Assembly (NCBI RefSeq): GCF_026157065.1
Contig: NZ_JANLGQ010000002.1
Location: 1 to 64,000 of the forward strand
From: Enterococcus sp. HY326
GTDB lineage: Bacteria > Bacillota > Bacilli > Lactobacillales > Enterococcaceae
Length of the DNA stretch: 64,000 bases
Direction: 5' to 3'
A model generated the notes under the pieces. It had not been told where the DNA came from. It saw nothing but the letters and a program-made list of their open reading frames with translations, and made no database searches. The translations under genes and the position numbers were made by a program. How positions within the stretch are numbered: position 1 is the first letter of the stretch; each line of letters starts with the position of its first letter. Shown one piece after another: positions 26,430 to 35,768 of this stretch.

Positions 26430-27163
26430 TGGGCTTTTTGATTCCCTTTGAGCTGGATTTTAATCGGTTACGAAGCTCCAATTGGTTTAAACGAACTCTG
26501 CTAGTGATTTGTTTTGCAATTATCAGCGGTTTTTTTATTGCTAGAGCTTTTTCTCCTCGGCTGCAAAATCATGGTGGTGCCTATCCTTATTTCGTTTTGC
26601 ATTGTCTGGAGCTAGTGATAATTCCTTTGCTTATCTTTTTCTGCGGCAATCAACTGATTGGCAAAGCCTTGAAAAATCAGGAAATTCGCCTATGGTTTTT
26701 ACAATCCGCCTCTAAAAGCAGTATTTTTTTAGGGAAAATGCTTGCTACACTAGGGATTATTTTATTAGTTTACGGAGTGAGCTTTATTGTCAGCTTAATA
26801 GTGACCTTAAGCTTTAGCGGCTTGACAGCTGTTTCTGTTATCAAAGTGCTGTTTGTCTATGCCAGTAGTTTTTTGGGATTTTTACCAATCATTCCATTAG
26901 CTTTTCTAGTCGTGTTACTTGTTAAACAGGCTTCCGTTGCTTTTTTGATTAACATGATTGTGTATTATAGTTTGCTTGTTTTGGAAAAAATTGAGCTGAC
27001 AGTTTTCAAGGAAAAGGAATTACGGATTCTAGCTTCCAGTACGTTTTATTCTGGGCATATTTTTACAATCGGCCAGTTTTTTCTGATTTTCGGGCTAACA
27101 ATTTTGGCTTCAATCGTGGTTTATCGGCTAGCTTTACGACGATTTAAGCAGGTTGAATTGTAA
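26429..27163 (+). CDS. ABC-2-like membrane protein, partner of the degenerate ATPase
   Basis: A 244-residue membrane protein with about six helices (for example 22-40, 57-75, 100-125, 145-170) and a Leu/Phe-rich C-terminus ending KQVEL. ATG 26429 lies 7 bases from AGGAGG and overlaps the ATPase-like stop. It is followed after 130 bases by dltX. Placement suggests a membrane complex serving lipoteichoic acid alanylation or its regulation; no direct evidence. Confidence 0.68.
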   Translation: MGFLIPFELDFNRLRSSNWFKRTLLVICFAIISGFFIARAFSPRLQNHGGAYPYFVLHCLELVIIPLLIFFCGNQLIGKALKNQEIRLWFLQSASKSSIFLGKMLATLGIILLVYGVSFIVSLIVTLSFSGLTAVSVIKVLFVYASSFLGFLPIIPLAFLVVLLVKQASVAFLINMIVYYSLLVLEKIELTVFKEKELRILASSTFYSGHIFTIGQFFLIFGLTILASIVVYRLALRRFKQVEL

Positions 27164-27293
27164 ATGACGAGAAAATTTCATGATAATTAATCATCAGTTT
27201 AACAATTGTTTATCTTTTGGCGGTTGGGTATTTAACTTTAGCTTTTATACTAACCATATACTCAGATTAAGAGTTTTTTACAGGAGGACGCAT

Positions 27294-27452
27294 ATGAAAT
27301 TAATTAAAAATTGGTGGACCAATGAAGCCGTTCAATACTGGCTGAAATTTGTCGGAAAAACCATATTTTTCTTCGCGGTCGTCGTGATGCTCGTCTATTT
27401 ATACCATTATAAAAATATTCAAGGCGGCACATTTATCTACAATGAATTTTAG
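27294..27452 (+). CDS. dltX: D-alanyl-lipoteichoic acid biosynthesis protein DltX
   Basis: A 52-residue protein with one transmembrane helix (about 18-38) and the strongly conserved end GGTFIYNEF. DltX is a small partner of DltB/DltD required for D-alanylation; its C-terminal motif interacts with the D-Ala transfer machinery. ATG after CAGGAGGAC. First gene of the dlt operon proper, 11 bases before dltA. Confidence 0.93.
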   Translation: MKLIKNWWTNEAVQYWLKFVGKTIFFFAVVVMLVYLYHYKNIQGGTFIYNEF

Positions 27453-27463
27453 GAGGTGGCAAG

Positions 27464-28978
27464 ATGCTGACCAATATTGTAACAACCATTGATAGTTATG
27501 GCGTAACTGACCCACAGCGGATTGCTTATCGTGATGAAACGAGCCAGTTTACCTATGGACAATTAAAAAAATATTCTGATCAAGTCGCTACTTTTTTAAC
27601 AAGCAAAATAAAGGCAGCCGGCCCAATCGTCGTTTATGGTGAATTAGAATTTGAAATGCTAGCCGCTTTTCTGGGGATTTCCAAAACTGGGCGAGCTTAT
27701 ATCCCGATTGAAAGCAATACTCCTCAAGAAAGAGTGGAGCTGATTTTACAAGTTGCCAAACCGGCGGCCATTTTAGCAGTGGCCGACTGGGCGGGTCCCG
27801 CAATCAACGAAATTCCAATTATTTCACCTTTGGAATTACAAGCCATTTTTGAAAATGAGGCTGAGGTAAAAGATTTTTCAATCGTTAAACCAGATGATAC
27901 GTATTATATTATTTTCACCTCTGGAACTACTGGTGTGCCAAAAGGAGTACAGATATCCCACAAAAATTTATTGAGCTTTGTCAATTGGGAACTGACTGAC
28001 TTTGACTTGCCAGAAGGCGCCAGCTTTTTGTCACAGGCACCTTATTCCTTTGATTTATCTGTGATGGGGATTTATCCAGCTCTGACTTCAGGCGGGTCCT
28101 TGGTTCCAATGAAAAAAGAGACCATCAATGATTTTCGCAGTTTGTTTAGCACATTGCCAAAGCTTGATATCAATGTTTGGATTTCAACGCCGTCCTTTAT
28201 GAAAATTTGTTTGATGGAGCCGACCTTTGATGGCCAGCATGTTCCTAGTTTGCAGACTTTTCTATTTTGTGGAGAAGAGCTGCCGAAATCAACAGCTTTG
28301 GAATTATTGATTCGCTTCCCTCAAGCGAAAATTTTCAATACCTATGGTCCGACTGAAGCAACCGTGGCTGTTTCAGGAGTTGAAATCACCAGTGAGCTTT
28401 TAGAAAAATACGAGCGGGTTCCAATTGGCTATGTCAAAGAGGACACGCAAATTTTATTTATGGAAGAGGGCCGGGTGTTGGAAAATGGTGCTGTTGGAGA
28501 GATTGTTATTGTTGGTCCCAGTGTCTCAAAGGGCTATTTAAATAATCCCGAAAAAACAGCTGCCGCCTTTTTTGAATATGGTGGAGTGCCGGCTTATCAT
28601 ACCGGCGACAGTGGCTCGATGACCAAAGAGGGCCTGTTACTTTACGAAGGCCGCATCGATTTTCAAGTGAAATTTCACGGCTATCGAATTGAGCTGGAAG
28701 ATATTGACCATCATTTAGATGATGTCAGCTTGGTCAAACAAGCGACAGTCGTACCCAAATATGTAGAAAATAAAGTAGAACAATTAATCGCCTATGTCGT
28801 ACCCGAGGCAAATGATTTTGAAAAAGAATTTAAATTGACCAAGGCGATTAAAGAGGAATTAGCTGGTTTGGTGATGGACTACATGGTTCCGCAAAAATTT
28901 ATTTACGTGGAGGAATTGCCATTGACCGCCAATGGTAAGGTCGATCGTAAAGGCTTGATTGCTGAGGCAAACCGCTGA
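27464..28978 (+). CDS. dltA: D-alanine--poly(phosphoribitol)/D-alanyl carrier protein ligase
   Basis: A 504-residue adenylating enzyme that activates D-alanine with ATP and loads it on DltC. Core motifs: FTSGTTGVPKG (about 150), YGPTEATV, YHTGD and the catalytic lysine in NGKVDRKGL. Full length. AGGAGGTGG before ATG. Overlaps dltB by one base (TGATG). Cytoplasmic. Confidence 0.98.
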   Translation: MLTNIVTTIDSYGVTDPQRIAYRDETSQFTYGQLKKYSDQVATFLTSKIKAAGPIVVYGELEFEMLAAFLGISKTGRAYIPIESNTPQERVELILQVAKPAAILAVADWAGPAINEIPIISPLELQAIFENEAEVKDFSIVKPDDTYYIIFTSGTTGVPKGVQISHKNLLSFVNWELTDFDLPEGASFLSQAPYSFDLSVMGIYPALTSGGSLVPMKKETINDFRSLFSTLPKLDINVWISTPSFMKICLMEPTFDGQHVPSLQTFLFCGEELPKSTALELLIRFPQAKIFNTYGPTEATVAVSGVEITSELLEKYERVPIGYVKEDTQILFMEEGRVLENGAVGEIVIVGPSVSKGYLNNPEKTAAAFFEYGGVPAYHTGDSGSMTKEGLLLYEGRIDFQVKFHGYRIELEDIDHHLDDVSLVKQATVVPKYVENKVEQLIAYVVPEANDFEKEFKLTKAIKEELAGLVMDYMVPQKFIYVEELPLTANGKVDRKGLIAEANR

Positions 28979-30186
28979 TGAGTTGGCCTCATGTGATTCC
29001 TTATGCGAATCCGATCTATTTTCTTTGGTTAGCCGTTGCGCTGTTGCCGATGATTTTTATGTTGTTAATCAAAGGCAAGCGCTGGGGTTGGTACCAAAGT
29101 TTAATTACTTTAATTTTTCTTTACATTAGTTTTGGCGGCAAATACTGGCAGCAGGGCCTCGCTTTAATCGGCTATGTGATTTTTCAAACCCTGTTAGTCT
29201 GGTGTTATCATCATTATCGGCAGCAAAAAAATGCCTCAGGAATTTTTTATTTGGCGGTTGCTTTAGCAATCCTGCCGCTGACCTTAGTCAAAGTAATTCC
29301 CTTTGTCGATGGCGGGGCAGCAGCGATTTTTGGCTTTTTAGGTATTTCCTATTTAACCTTTAAGTCAGTTCAAATGATTATGGAAATGCGGGATGGCACG
29401 ATTAAAGAATACCATCCATTGCGATACATTCAGTTTTTACTCTTTTTCCCGACGATTTCATCTGGTCCGATTGACCGGTATCGCCGCTTTGAAAAAGATT
29501 TGTTGGAGCCACCCACCAGAGAGGTGTATGCCGGGTTATTAAACCGCGGCATCTGGAGCATTTTCTTAGGCTTTTTCTACAAATTTATTCTCGGCTATTA
29601 TTTCGGTCAGGTTTGGCTACCACTGTTAAATAAAAGTTTGATGCATCAAGGCTTCTTCTCTTGGAGCTTGATTTTATACATGTATTGTTACAGTATGTAT
29701 CTGTTTTTTGACTTTGCCGGTTACAGTTTATTCGCAGTCGGTGTCAGTAACTTGATGGGCTATGATACACCGAAAAACTTTAATAAGCCCTTTATATCTG
29801 ACAATATCAAAGAGTTTTGGAATCGTTGGCACATGACATTATCCTTTTGGTTTAGAGATTTTATCTACATGCGTCTGATGTTCACTTTGATTAAAAAGAA
29901 AGTCTTTAAAAGTCGGATTGTCGCCTCAAATGTTGGTTACTTTGCCCTATTTATGATTATGGGGGTTTGGCACGGTCTCACTTGGTACTATCTACTGTAT
30001 GGCTTTTATCATGCCAGCTTGATTTGTTTGACCGATGCTTGGCTCAGATTTAAAAAGAAACATAAAAAACAATTGCCCTCCAATAAATTTACGAAGGCTT
30101 TGGCAATTTTCTTAACCTTTCAAGCAGTTTGTTTCAGCTTCCTGATTTTTTCAGGCGTTTTAGATCAATTATTTTTCCACCACTAA
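28978..30186 (+). CDS. dltB: MBOAT membrane acyltransferase DltB
   Basis: A 402-residue polytopic membrane O-acyltransferase that hands D-alanine from DltC across the membrane. The MBOAT signature with catalytic histidine (MGVWHGLTWYY, about residue 330) and the preceding WNRWHMTLSFWFRDF are present. One-base overlap with dltA. Confidence 0.97.
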   Translation: MSWPHVIPYANPIYFLWLAVALLPMIFMLLIKGKRWGWYQSLITLIFLYISFGGKYWQQGLALIGYVIFQTLLVWCYHHYRQQKNASGIFYLAVALAILPLTLVKVIPFVDGGAAAIFGFLGISYLTFKSVQMIMEMRDGTIKEYHPLRYIQFLLFFPTISSGPIDRYRRFEKDLLEPPTREVYAGLLNRGIWSIFLGFFYKFILGYYFGQVWLPLLNKSLMHQGFFSWSLILYMYCYSMYLFFDFAGYSLFAVGVSNLMGYDTPKNFNKPFISDNIKEFWNRWHMTLSFWFRDFIYMRLMFTLIKKKVFKSRIVASNVGYFALFMIMGVWHGLTWYYLLYGFYHASLICLTDAWLRFKKKHKKQLPSNKFTKALAIFLTFQAVCFSFLIFSGVLDQLFFHH

Positions 30187-30209
30187 AAACTTTTAAGGAG
30201 ACGATTTAA

Positions 30210-30452
30210 ATGAACACACAAGATGCAGTTTTAGATATTTTAGAAATGATTACCGGTACCGATGAAGTTAGAGAAGATTTGAATGTGAATTTATTTGATG
30301 AAGGCTTGATGGATTCTTTAGCCACTGTCCAATTGCTCGTTGAATTAGAAGGCCAACTAGGCGTGCAAGTCCCAGTTTCAGAATTTGACCGTGCTGACTG
30401 GAGTACTCCCGCTCAAATTATCGCTCAAGTTGACGCCTTGAAAGCCGCCTAA
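30210..30452 (+). CDS. dltC: D-alanyl carrier protein
   Basis: An 80-residue acyl-carrier protein; the phosphopantetheine serine lies in LMDSLATVQ (Ser36). Receives D-alanine from DltA and docks on DltB. Ribosome-binding site AAGGAGACG. Its stop overlaps the dltD start (TAATG). Confidence 0.97.
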   Translation: MNTQDAVLDILEMITGTDEVREDLNVNLFDEGLMDSLATVQLLVELEGQLGVQVPVSEFDRADWSTPAQIIAQVDALKAA

Positions 30453-31723
30453 TGAAAAAACAACTTCTAGCTATCTTTGGGCCGCTAATTTTAGCTGCGG
30501 TCCTTCTGGGAGGCTTTTTCTATAGCCCTTGGAAGTTTGATGTGAGCGACTCAAAGGTGATAGCGAAGGCCTCAACTTCAATGGCAAACAGTGTGCTGCG
30601 GGGCACTGAGATTACCTCAGAAGCTTTGTCCTCAGGAAAATATGTACCATTTTTCGGTTCATCAGAATTAAATCGTGTGAGCTCCACACATCCATCCGTA
30701 TTAGCCCAAAAATACGATCGGAATTATACGCCATTTTTATTAGGAGCAGCAGGCACACAGTCGTTGTCGCAGTTTTCCATGATTCATTCCCTTGCCAAAG
30801 AGTTGAGTGGCAAAAAAGCTGTCTTTATCGTTTCCCCTCAATGGTTTACACCAAAGGGCGTGGATAAAGATTATTTTAAAAATTGGTTTTCAGAAGAACA
30901 GACCTATCAATGGTTGCTGTCTTTGAAAAATATTTCAGCCGATGACCAGTACTACGCAAAACGTTTACAAGAATTTGACATTGTTAAAAGCAATAATACC
31001 TTAGTAGCGGCCTTGGAAAAAATTGCGGCAGGCAAGCTGCCAGAGCAAAGTGAACTGGATTATTTCCAGCTGCAAAGCAATCTGCTTTCTAGGGAAGATG
31101 AGCTCTTCAGTGGCATCGGCCTCAACCGTAACCTACAAAAAGATATCAATCAAGCGGCTAAAGCTTTGCCAGAGCAATATGACGAAAGTGCCATTGATCA
31201 AGTGGCAACAACAGAGGGTAAAAATGACACTAGCAACAATGATTTAGGCATTAAAAATTCCTTTTACAGCTCCCGTTTGAAAAAAGATATCAAAAAGTTA
31301 GCAGGTTCGCAAAAGGATTGGGATTATCGTTACAGTCCTGAATACAGCGATTTTCAATTGGTTCTAAATGAGTTTGCCCAAAATAATGTGGATGTCCTAT
31401 TCATCATTCCGCCCATCAATCAAAAATGGATGGACTATACACGGTTGTCCAACGAGATGCTCGCTGGCTTTGCTAAAAAAGTTCGGTATCAATTAACCAG
31501 TCAAGGCTTCACGAATATTGCCGATTTAAGCGGTGATGGCAATGAAGATTATTTTATGGAAGACACGATTCATCTAGGTTGGCGTGGCTGGTTGGCTGCT
31601 GATCAAGCGATTGAACCATTTTTAGACAAGAACAGTACTAGCAAATTAAACTATCAAATCAATAATGACTTTCTAAGCACAGACTGGCAAAATCAAAATC
31701 CAGATGCATTACCAGGAAATTAA
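30452..31723 (+). CDS. dltD: D-alanyl-lipoteichoic acid biosynthesis protein DltD
   Basis: A 423-residue, single-pass membrane protein (helix about 5-25) with a large external domain of SGNH-hydrolase type: FFGSSELNR block with the nucleophilic Ser at residue 69, IVSPQWF, and DTIHLGWRGW with the late His. It transfers D-alanine from the membrane to teichoic acid outside the cell. Full length. Confidence 0.96.
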   Translation: MKKQLLAIFGPLILAAVLLGGFFYSPWKFDVSDSKVIAKASTSMANSVLRGTEITSEALSSGKYVPFFGSSELNRVSSTHPSVLAQKYDRNYTPFLLGAAGTQSLSQFSMIHSLAKELSGKKAVFIVSPQWFTPKGVDKDYFKNWFSEEQTYQWLLSLKNISADDQYYAKRLQEFDIVKSNNTLVAALEKIAAGKLPEQSELDYFQLQSNLLSREDELFSGIGLNRNLQKDINQAAKALPEQYDESAIDQVATTEGKNDTSNNDLGIKNSFYSSRLKKDIKKLAGSQKDWDYRYSPEYSDFQLVLNEFAQNNVDVLFIIPPINQKWMDYTRLSNEMLAGFAKKVRYQLTSQGFTNIADLSGDGNEDYFMEDTIHLGWRGWLAADQAIEPFLDKNSTSKLNYQINNDFLSTDWQNQNPDALPGN

Positions 31724-31740
31724 TTTAAGGAGGGCTTCCC

Positions 31741-32973
31741 GTGAAACATAAAAGACGTCACCGGATTATTCTCGGTTGGTTTGTTTTGTTTTTAATGTTG
31801 GGTGTTGTTTGGGGAGCCAGCCAATTTGTTAAAGAGACACCATCGAATGCGTCAGCCAATGAACCGACAGCTGCTAGTGGTACAACTACTAGCAGCACAA
31901 CTAGCACAGCTGCCAGTTCGTCTTCAGCAACAAGCTCAGCTACTGATGCAACAGTTTATGCCAACTTAACCAATGGCCAAACTGTAGTCGCTGGCAATGA
32001 GGGGACCGATTATGATCAAATCGTTCAAAAAAGCGGGTTTTACGGCTCCGTTCTGGTTGTGCATAATGGTCAAATAAAATTAAGCAAAGGCTATGGCAAT
32101 GCCGATAATGCCAAGCAAATTGCCAATTCGCCAACCACCCTTTACAATATTGGTTCCACTCAAAAAGGGATGACTGGCACCTTGATTATGCAGGCGGCAG
32201 AAGAGGGGAAACTAGCATTAAGTGACAAGCTGTCAAAATATTATCCACAGATTGCCGGTAGTGATCAAGTGACGCTAAAAATGATGTTGGATATGGCTTC
32301 TGGCTTGCAGCTGACGAATTCGCCTAAAAATTTAGCGAAGGATAGTGATGCCTTGCCATTTTTCACTGCCAATGCTGCCGTCAAAAATACTGTCGGTAAG
32401 TTTGACTACCAGCCTATTAATTTTAATTTACTCGCCGGTATTTTAGAAAAAGTGTATCAGCAAAATTATTACACCATTTTTGATAATTACTATGGTACAA
32501 AAGCTGGCATTACGAATTATAGTTTTTATCAAAATATTGCCAATAACCCGAATGTGGCTGTCCCTTATTCAAATAATGACGGCACAACGCCTTATGGCAC
32601 TATCACCACCGAGAGTGCGAATGACTACATTAAAGAACTCGGTACCGGTAATGTCTTTATGAGTACCGGCCAATTGTACCGCTATTATTCATTATTGCTG
32701 TCTGGCCAACTAATTTCTGCGGCGGATGTTAAAACGCTGCAAACACCAGAAGAAGCCAGCGGCGCGCCTTACGCCAGCGGCCTCTACAATGAAAAAACTT
32801 ATTACGCCAGTCATGGTCAAGAGCTGACCTATGAAACCTATGTCGCTTTGTCACCAGATGGTCAAACAGCTGTGATTATCGCCAGCAATCAAGACCAAGA
32901 CAAAACTAAAATTGACCGGACTTTGCTGACAGATTTATACAAAGAGCTGACTGGAGTCACTTTAGATTTTTAA
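31741..32973 (+). CDS. Beta-lactamase-family serine hydrolase behind dltD
   Basis: A 410-residue extracytoplasmic protein: N-terminal anchor (about 8-27), a Thr/Ser-rich linker (about 35-75) and a class-C/PBP-like domain with the SxxK motif STQK, YQPINFNLL at the YxN position and SHGQE as third motif. It begins 17 bases after dltD behind AAGGAGGG, with no terminator between, so it is most likely the last gene of the dlt operon. By analogy with FmtA it could remove D-alanine from teichoic acids; a paralogue lies at 21824-22972. GTG start. Confidence 0.82.
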   Translation: MKHKRRHRIILGWFVLFLMLGVVWGASQFVKETPSNASANEPTAASGTTTSSTTSTAASSSSATSSATDATVYANLTNGQTVVAGNEGTDYDQIVQKSGFYGSVLVVHNGQIKLSKGYGNADNAKQIANSPTTLYNIGSTQKGMTGTLIMQAAEEGKLALSDKLSKYYPQIAGSDQVTLKMMLDMASGLQLTNSPKNLAKDSDALPFFTANAAVKNTVGKFDYQPINFNLLAGILEKVYQQNYYTIFDNYYGTKAGITNYSFYQNIANNPNVAVPYSNNDGTTPYGTITTESANDYIKELGTGNVFMSTGQLYRYYSLLLSGQLISAADVKTLQTPEEASGAPYASGLYNEKTYYASHGQELTYETYVALSPDGQTAVIIASNQDQDKTKIDRTLLTDLYKELTGVTLDF

Positions 32974-32978
32974 AAAAA

Positions 32979-33029
32979 TAAAAACAGCGGACTTGATGAG
33001 GGAGAATCCTCAGCAAGTCCGCTGTTTTG
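32979..33029. terminator. Bidirectional terminator of the dlt operon and the M23 gene
   Basis: Perfect stem CAGCGGACTTG / CAAGTCCGCTG with A-rich and T-rich flanks; convergent genes end on both sides. Confidence 0.9.
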
Positions 33030-33034
33030 ATGTA

Positions 33035-34012
33035 TTAGGGATTGTAAAAAACGGTAGTTGGATCAATGTAGCCAGACCAAAGCGCTGTGGAAACCCCCAA
33101 GTGTAGATGCACCCCGGTTGAGCGGCCAGTTGTCCCCATGCCGCCAATCGTTTGTCCAGCAGAAACGGTATCGCCGGCTTTAACGGCAAAGCTATTTAAA
33201 TGCATGTAATAAGAATAGAGGCCATCCGCATGTAAAATAATGACAACATTGCCGGCAGAACTATTATTTTCAGCTACAACGACTTGTCCTTCACGAGTGG
33301 CCATCACCGGCATATTTAAATAGCCAGAAAAATCAATGCCATTGTGAAACTCACTGCTATCGCCGCCAAAAGGATTCGAACGACTGCCAAAAGGCGAGGT
33401 AATATTCAGCGAGGTGAGAGGTGCCACCCAGCCGTCTGGGTTATTAATAAAGAAGCCAGAATTTTGCGCTGCGGTATAGCGCATTGTTTCTTCAGCAGAA
33501 AGTTGGGCTGCTGTGCCCGTAAAGACTTCCACTAAGGACATACGTTCCGCTGCTAGCTGGTCAAAATTTTGCTGCAATTCTAATAATTGCTGATTCAAAG
33601 TGTCCATTTCCGCAACTTCTGTCGAGCCCTCTGAACCCAATTCTTCATTTTTGCTAGTTAGATTCGTTAGTGTAATCGTATTGGAAACAGTTTGAAGAAA
33701 AGAGGCTGTCGTACTTTTTTCACTGGTCTTTTTGTCAATCGCTGTTTGCAACTCAGTCATCTGCTCGTTTAAGCTGGCTAATCTTTCTTCGACAGCTGTT
33801 TTTTCCTCTGTCAATGTATCAATTTGCTCTTTGAGAGAGGTAATCTCGGTTTGAACTGTGACTAAACGTTCTTCAGCCTCAGATTGTTGAGCTTCTAATT
33901 GGGCATTGCTGCCTTCTTCAATTGGGCGGCCAAATAAATCATCGGTCGCAAAAACAGTTGCCGGTGCTGCCAATAGTCCTAGCAGCAAGCTGCCCAAAAT
34001 TAATTTTTTCAA
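33035..34012 (-). CDS. Secreted M23 peptidoglycan endopeptidase with coiled-coil domain
   Basis: A 325-residue exported protein: signal peptide (about 1-22, cleaved after VFA), a long coiled coil (about 30-110, with further helix to 175) like the regulatory part of PcsB-type hydrolases, and a C-terminal M23 domain with zinc ligands in HNGIDFSG and HLHLG. It probably cuts peptide crosslinks in the cell wall. All zinc ligands are present, so it should be active. A longer paralogue lies just upstream. Confidence 0.9.
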   Translation of the reverse strand: MKKLILGSLLLGLLAAPATVFATDDLFGRPIEEGSNAQLEAQQSEAEERLVTVQTEITSLKEQIDTLTEEKTAVEERLASLNEQMTELQTAIDKKTSEKSTTASFLQTVSNTITLTNLTSKNEELGSEGSTEVAEMDTLNQQLLELQQNFDQLAAERMSLVEVFTGTAAQLSAEETMRYTAAQNSGFFINNPDGWVAPLTSLNITSPFGSRSNPFGGDSSEFHNGIDFSGYLNMPVMATREGQVVVAENNSSAGNVVIILHADGLYSYYMHLNSFAVKAGDTVSAGQTIGGMGTTGRSTGVHLHLGVSTALWSGYIDPTTVFYNP

Positions 34013-34111
34013 AATTTTTGCGCCCCCTTAAAGTTTCCGTTACCTCTATTATATAAAAAAAATCCTATTTTTTAAATACGAATTCAGCAAAATTCAAAAA
34101 TTATATCAAAA

Positions 34112-34154
34112 AACAATCTTCTCTTATCAGCGAGGGGCTAAAAAGAGAAGACTG
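34112..34154 (-). terminator. Terminator after the longer M23 gene
   Basis: Inverted repeat TCTTCTCTT (34117-34125) with AAGAGAAGA (34143-34151); on the minus strand it is followed by TTGTTTTTTG. Confidence 0.7.
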
Positions 34155-34160
34155 CTGAGG

Positions 34161-35426
34161 TTATACTCCTAAAAATGAAGAAGGATTAACATAGCCAGAC
34201 CAAAATCCGGTGGAAATTCCAAAGTGTAGGTGAACGCCAGTGGAAGCACCCGTCGTGCCCATGCCGCCAATCACTTGTCCGGCACTGACTTGTGAGCCAG
34301 TGGAAGTAGCAAAGCTGCTTAAGTGCATGTAGTAAGAATAGTAGCCATCACTGTGTTTAAGAATGACAACATTGCCGCCGCCGCTTTCATAGGAGGCAAA
34401 GACTACCTCGCCAGCTTTAGCAGCCATCACCGGCATACCTGAATAGCCGGTAAAATCAATACCATTGTGCATGCTAGAACCGCCGCCGCCAAATGGGTCA
34501 CTCCGCATACCAAACGGACTGGTTACATTTAATGAAGAAAGAGGAGCTGACCAGCCGCTGCTGTTAGTAGCAGGCGGTGTTGTGTTGCTTGTTGAGCCAC
34601 CAGAATTTGTTTCGACACTGGTTTGACCGTTGCTGCCTAGATTTGAAACAGCCGGCTCTTCTTCATTGGCTTTTGCTTCGGCTGCAAGAGCTGCTGCCGT
34701 TGCTTCTTCTTGAAGACGTTTTTCTTCAAGGGCCGCCAATTCGGCTTGACGGCGAGCTTCTGCTTCCGCTTTTTCAGTTTCTAAAGCAGCCTTTTGATCC
34801 TCTTCGGTTGCCAGTTGAGCACTCAAAGCAGTAATTTCAACTTCTTGATTAAGACGAGCTTCTAATAACTCATCTTGTTTATCCTGTAGCTCACTTGTTT
34901 TTTCTGTAATTAATACTAAATGTTCTTCCGCTTCAACTTGTAGAGCGGACAATTGCTCTTTGTCAGTTTTTTGCGCTTGAATAATCTCATTGTTGGCACT
35001 GACTAAAGTTGTTAAAGCCATTGTTTTAGTCACGGCATCACTTAAAGATTCAGCACTTAAAACAATATCAATGTAAGAAGTCGCATTTTGATTGGTTTGT
35101 GTGTCACGGGCTTGTTTTTCAATTTGGTCTGTCCGTTGAGCAATTGTAACTTCCAATTCGCTAATTTGACTATTGATTTCTGTTAAGCGTTCCTCAGCAG
35201 TTGTTTTTTCTGCTAAAACAGCCGTCACTTCATTTTCAATTGCAGTAACGTCTGCTTGAATCGCCGCTAATTGCGCTTGGGCTGAGGCACCTTGATTTTC
35301 TAAAGCAGCAATTTTTTCTTCTTGGGCTGCAATCCGGTCGTCAATTTCAGCCGCATTAACAGCAATCGGCGCCAAAAGAAGACTAGCTGCCAAGGTAATC
35401 GTTGATAATTTTGTCCATTTATTCAT
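34161..35426 (-). CDS. Secreted M23 peptidoglycan endopeptidase, longer paralogue
   Basis: A 421-residue exported protein: signal peptide (about 1-26, AVNA cleavage site), long Glu/Ala-rich coiled coil (about 28-250), a Ser/Thr/Asn linker (about 255-295) and M23 domain with HNGIDFTG and HLHFG. ATG 35426 is chosen because GCGGGGA stands 9 bases before it and the signal peptide begins there; a frame opening 39 bases earlier exists. The terminator between it and the shorter paralogue suggests separate units. Confidence 0.9.
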   Translation of the reverse strand: MNKWTKLSTITLAASLLLAPIAVNAAEIDDRIAAQEEKIAALENQGASAQAQLAAIQADVTAIENEVTAVLAEKTTAEERLTEINSQISELEVTIAQRTDQIEKQARDTQTNQNATSYIDIVLSAESLSDAVTKTMALTTLVSANNEIIQAQKTDKEQLSALQVEAEEHLVLITEKTSELQDKQDELLEARLNQEVEITALSAQLATEEDQKAALETEKAEAEARRQAELAALEEKRLQEEATAAALAAEAKANEEEPAVSNLGSNGQTSVETNSGGSTSNTTPPATNSSGWSAPLSSLNVTSPFGMRSDPFGGGGSSMHNGIDFTGYSGMPVMAAKAGEVVFASYESGGGNVVILKHSDGYYSYYMHLSSFATSTGSQVSAGQVIGGMGTTGASTGVHLHFGISTGFWSGYVNPSSFLGV

Positions 35427-35613
35427 ATAAGAGTTTCCCCGCATGTCTTTTTTTAATATCCTCAATCAGTTTATTAATCAAATGTGAAGATTTTGTGAAT
35501 TTATGACGTTTGTAGTATTTTTTCATGAAAGTAATATGTCTGTAATATTACCTGATATTCTGCAATTTACTTGAGCTTTTTGAGAATAATTATAAAGTAG
35601 GCAAGCAATCGGC

Positions 35614-35642
35614 TTGACCCTCAAAAAAAAGCGTGCTATTCT
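35614..35642 (+). promoter_or_regulatory. Promoter before the structured leader
   Basis: -35 TTGACC (35614-35619), 17-base spacer, -10 TATTCT (35637-35642) with TG in the extended position. Predicted start near 35649, 120 bases before the coding start. Confidence 0.6.
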
Positions 35643-35648
35643 ATAGTG

Positions 35649-35768
35649 AAATACGGATAATTTTGTGTCGCCGGACACTTAACAGATGTGTCCTTCACGC
35701 CTAGGCCAAGATGGTGTGAAGGGGACATCTTTTCTTTTTAGGCAAATTTAATTTCAGGAGTGTTTTAT
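35649..35768 (+). promoter_or_regulatory. Structured leader with terminator hairpin before a membrane protein gene
   Basis: A strong hairpin GATGTGTCCTTCAC..GTGAAGGGGACATC followed by TTTTCTTTTT (about 35684-35742) stands between the promoter and the gene. Upstream segments GTGTC/GACAC and GGACAC can pair with the 5' arm (GTGTCC), giving mutually exclusive folds, as in transcription attenuators or riboswitches. No known riboswitch class was recognised; it may also be a plain terminator of an upstream transcript. Confidence 0.45.
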
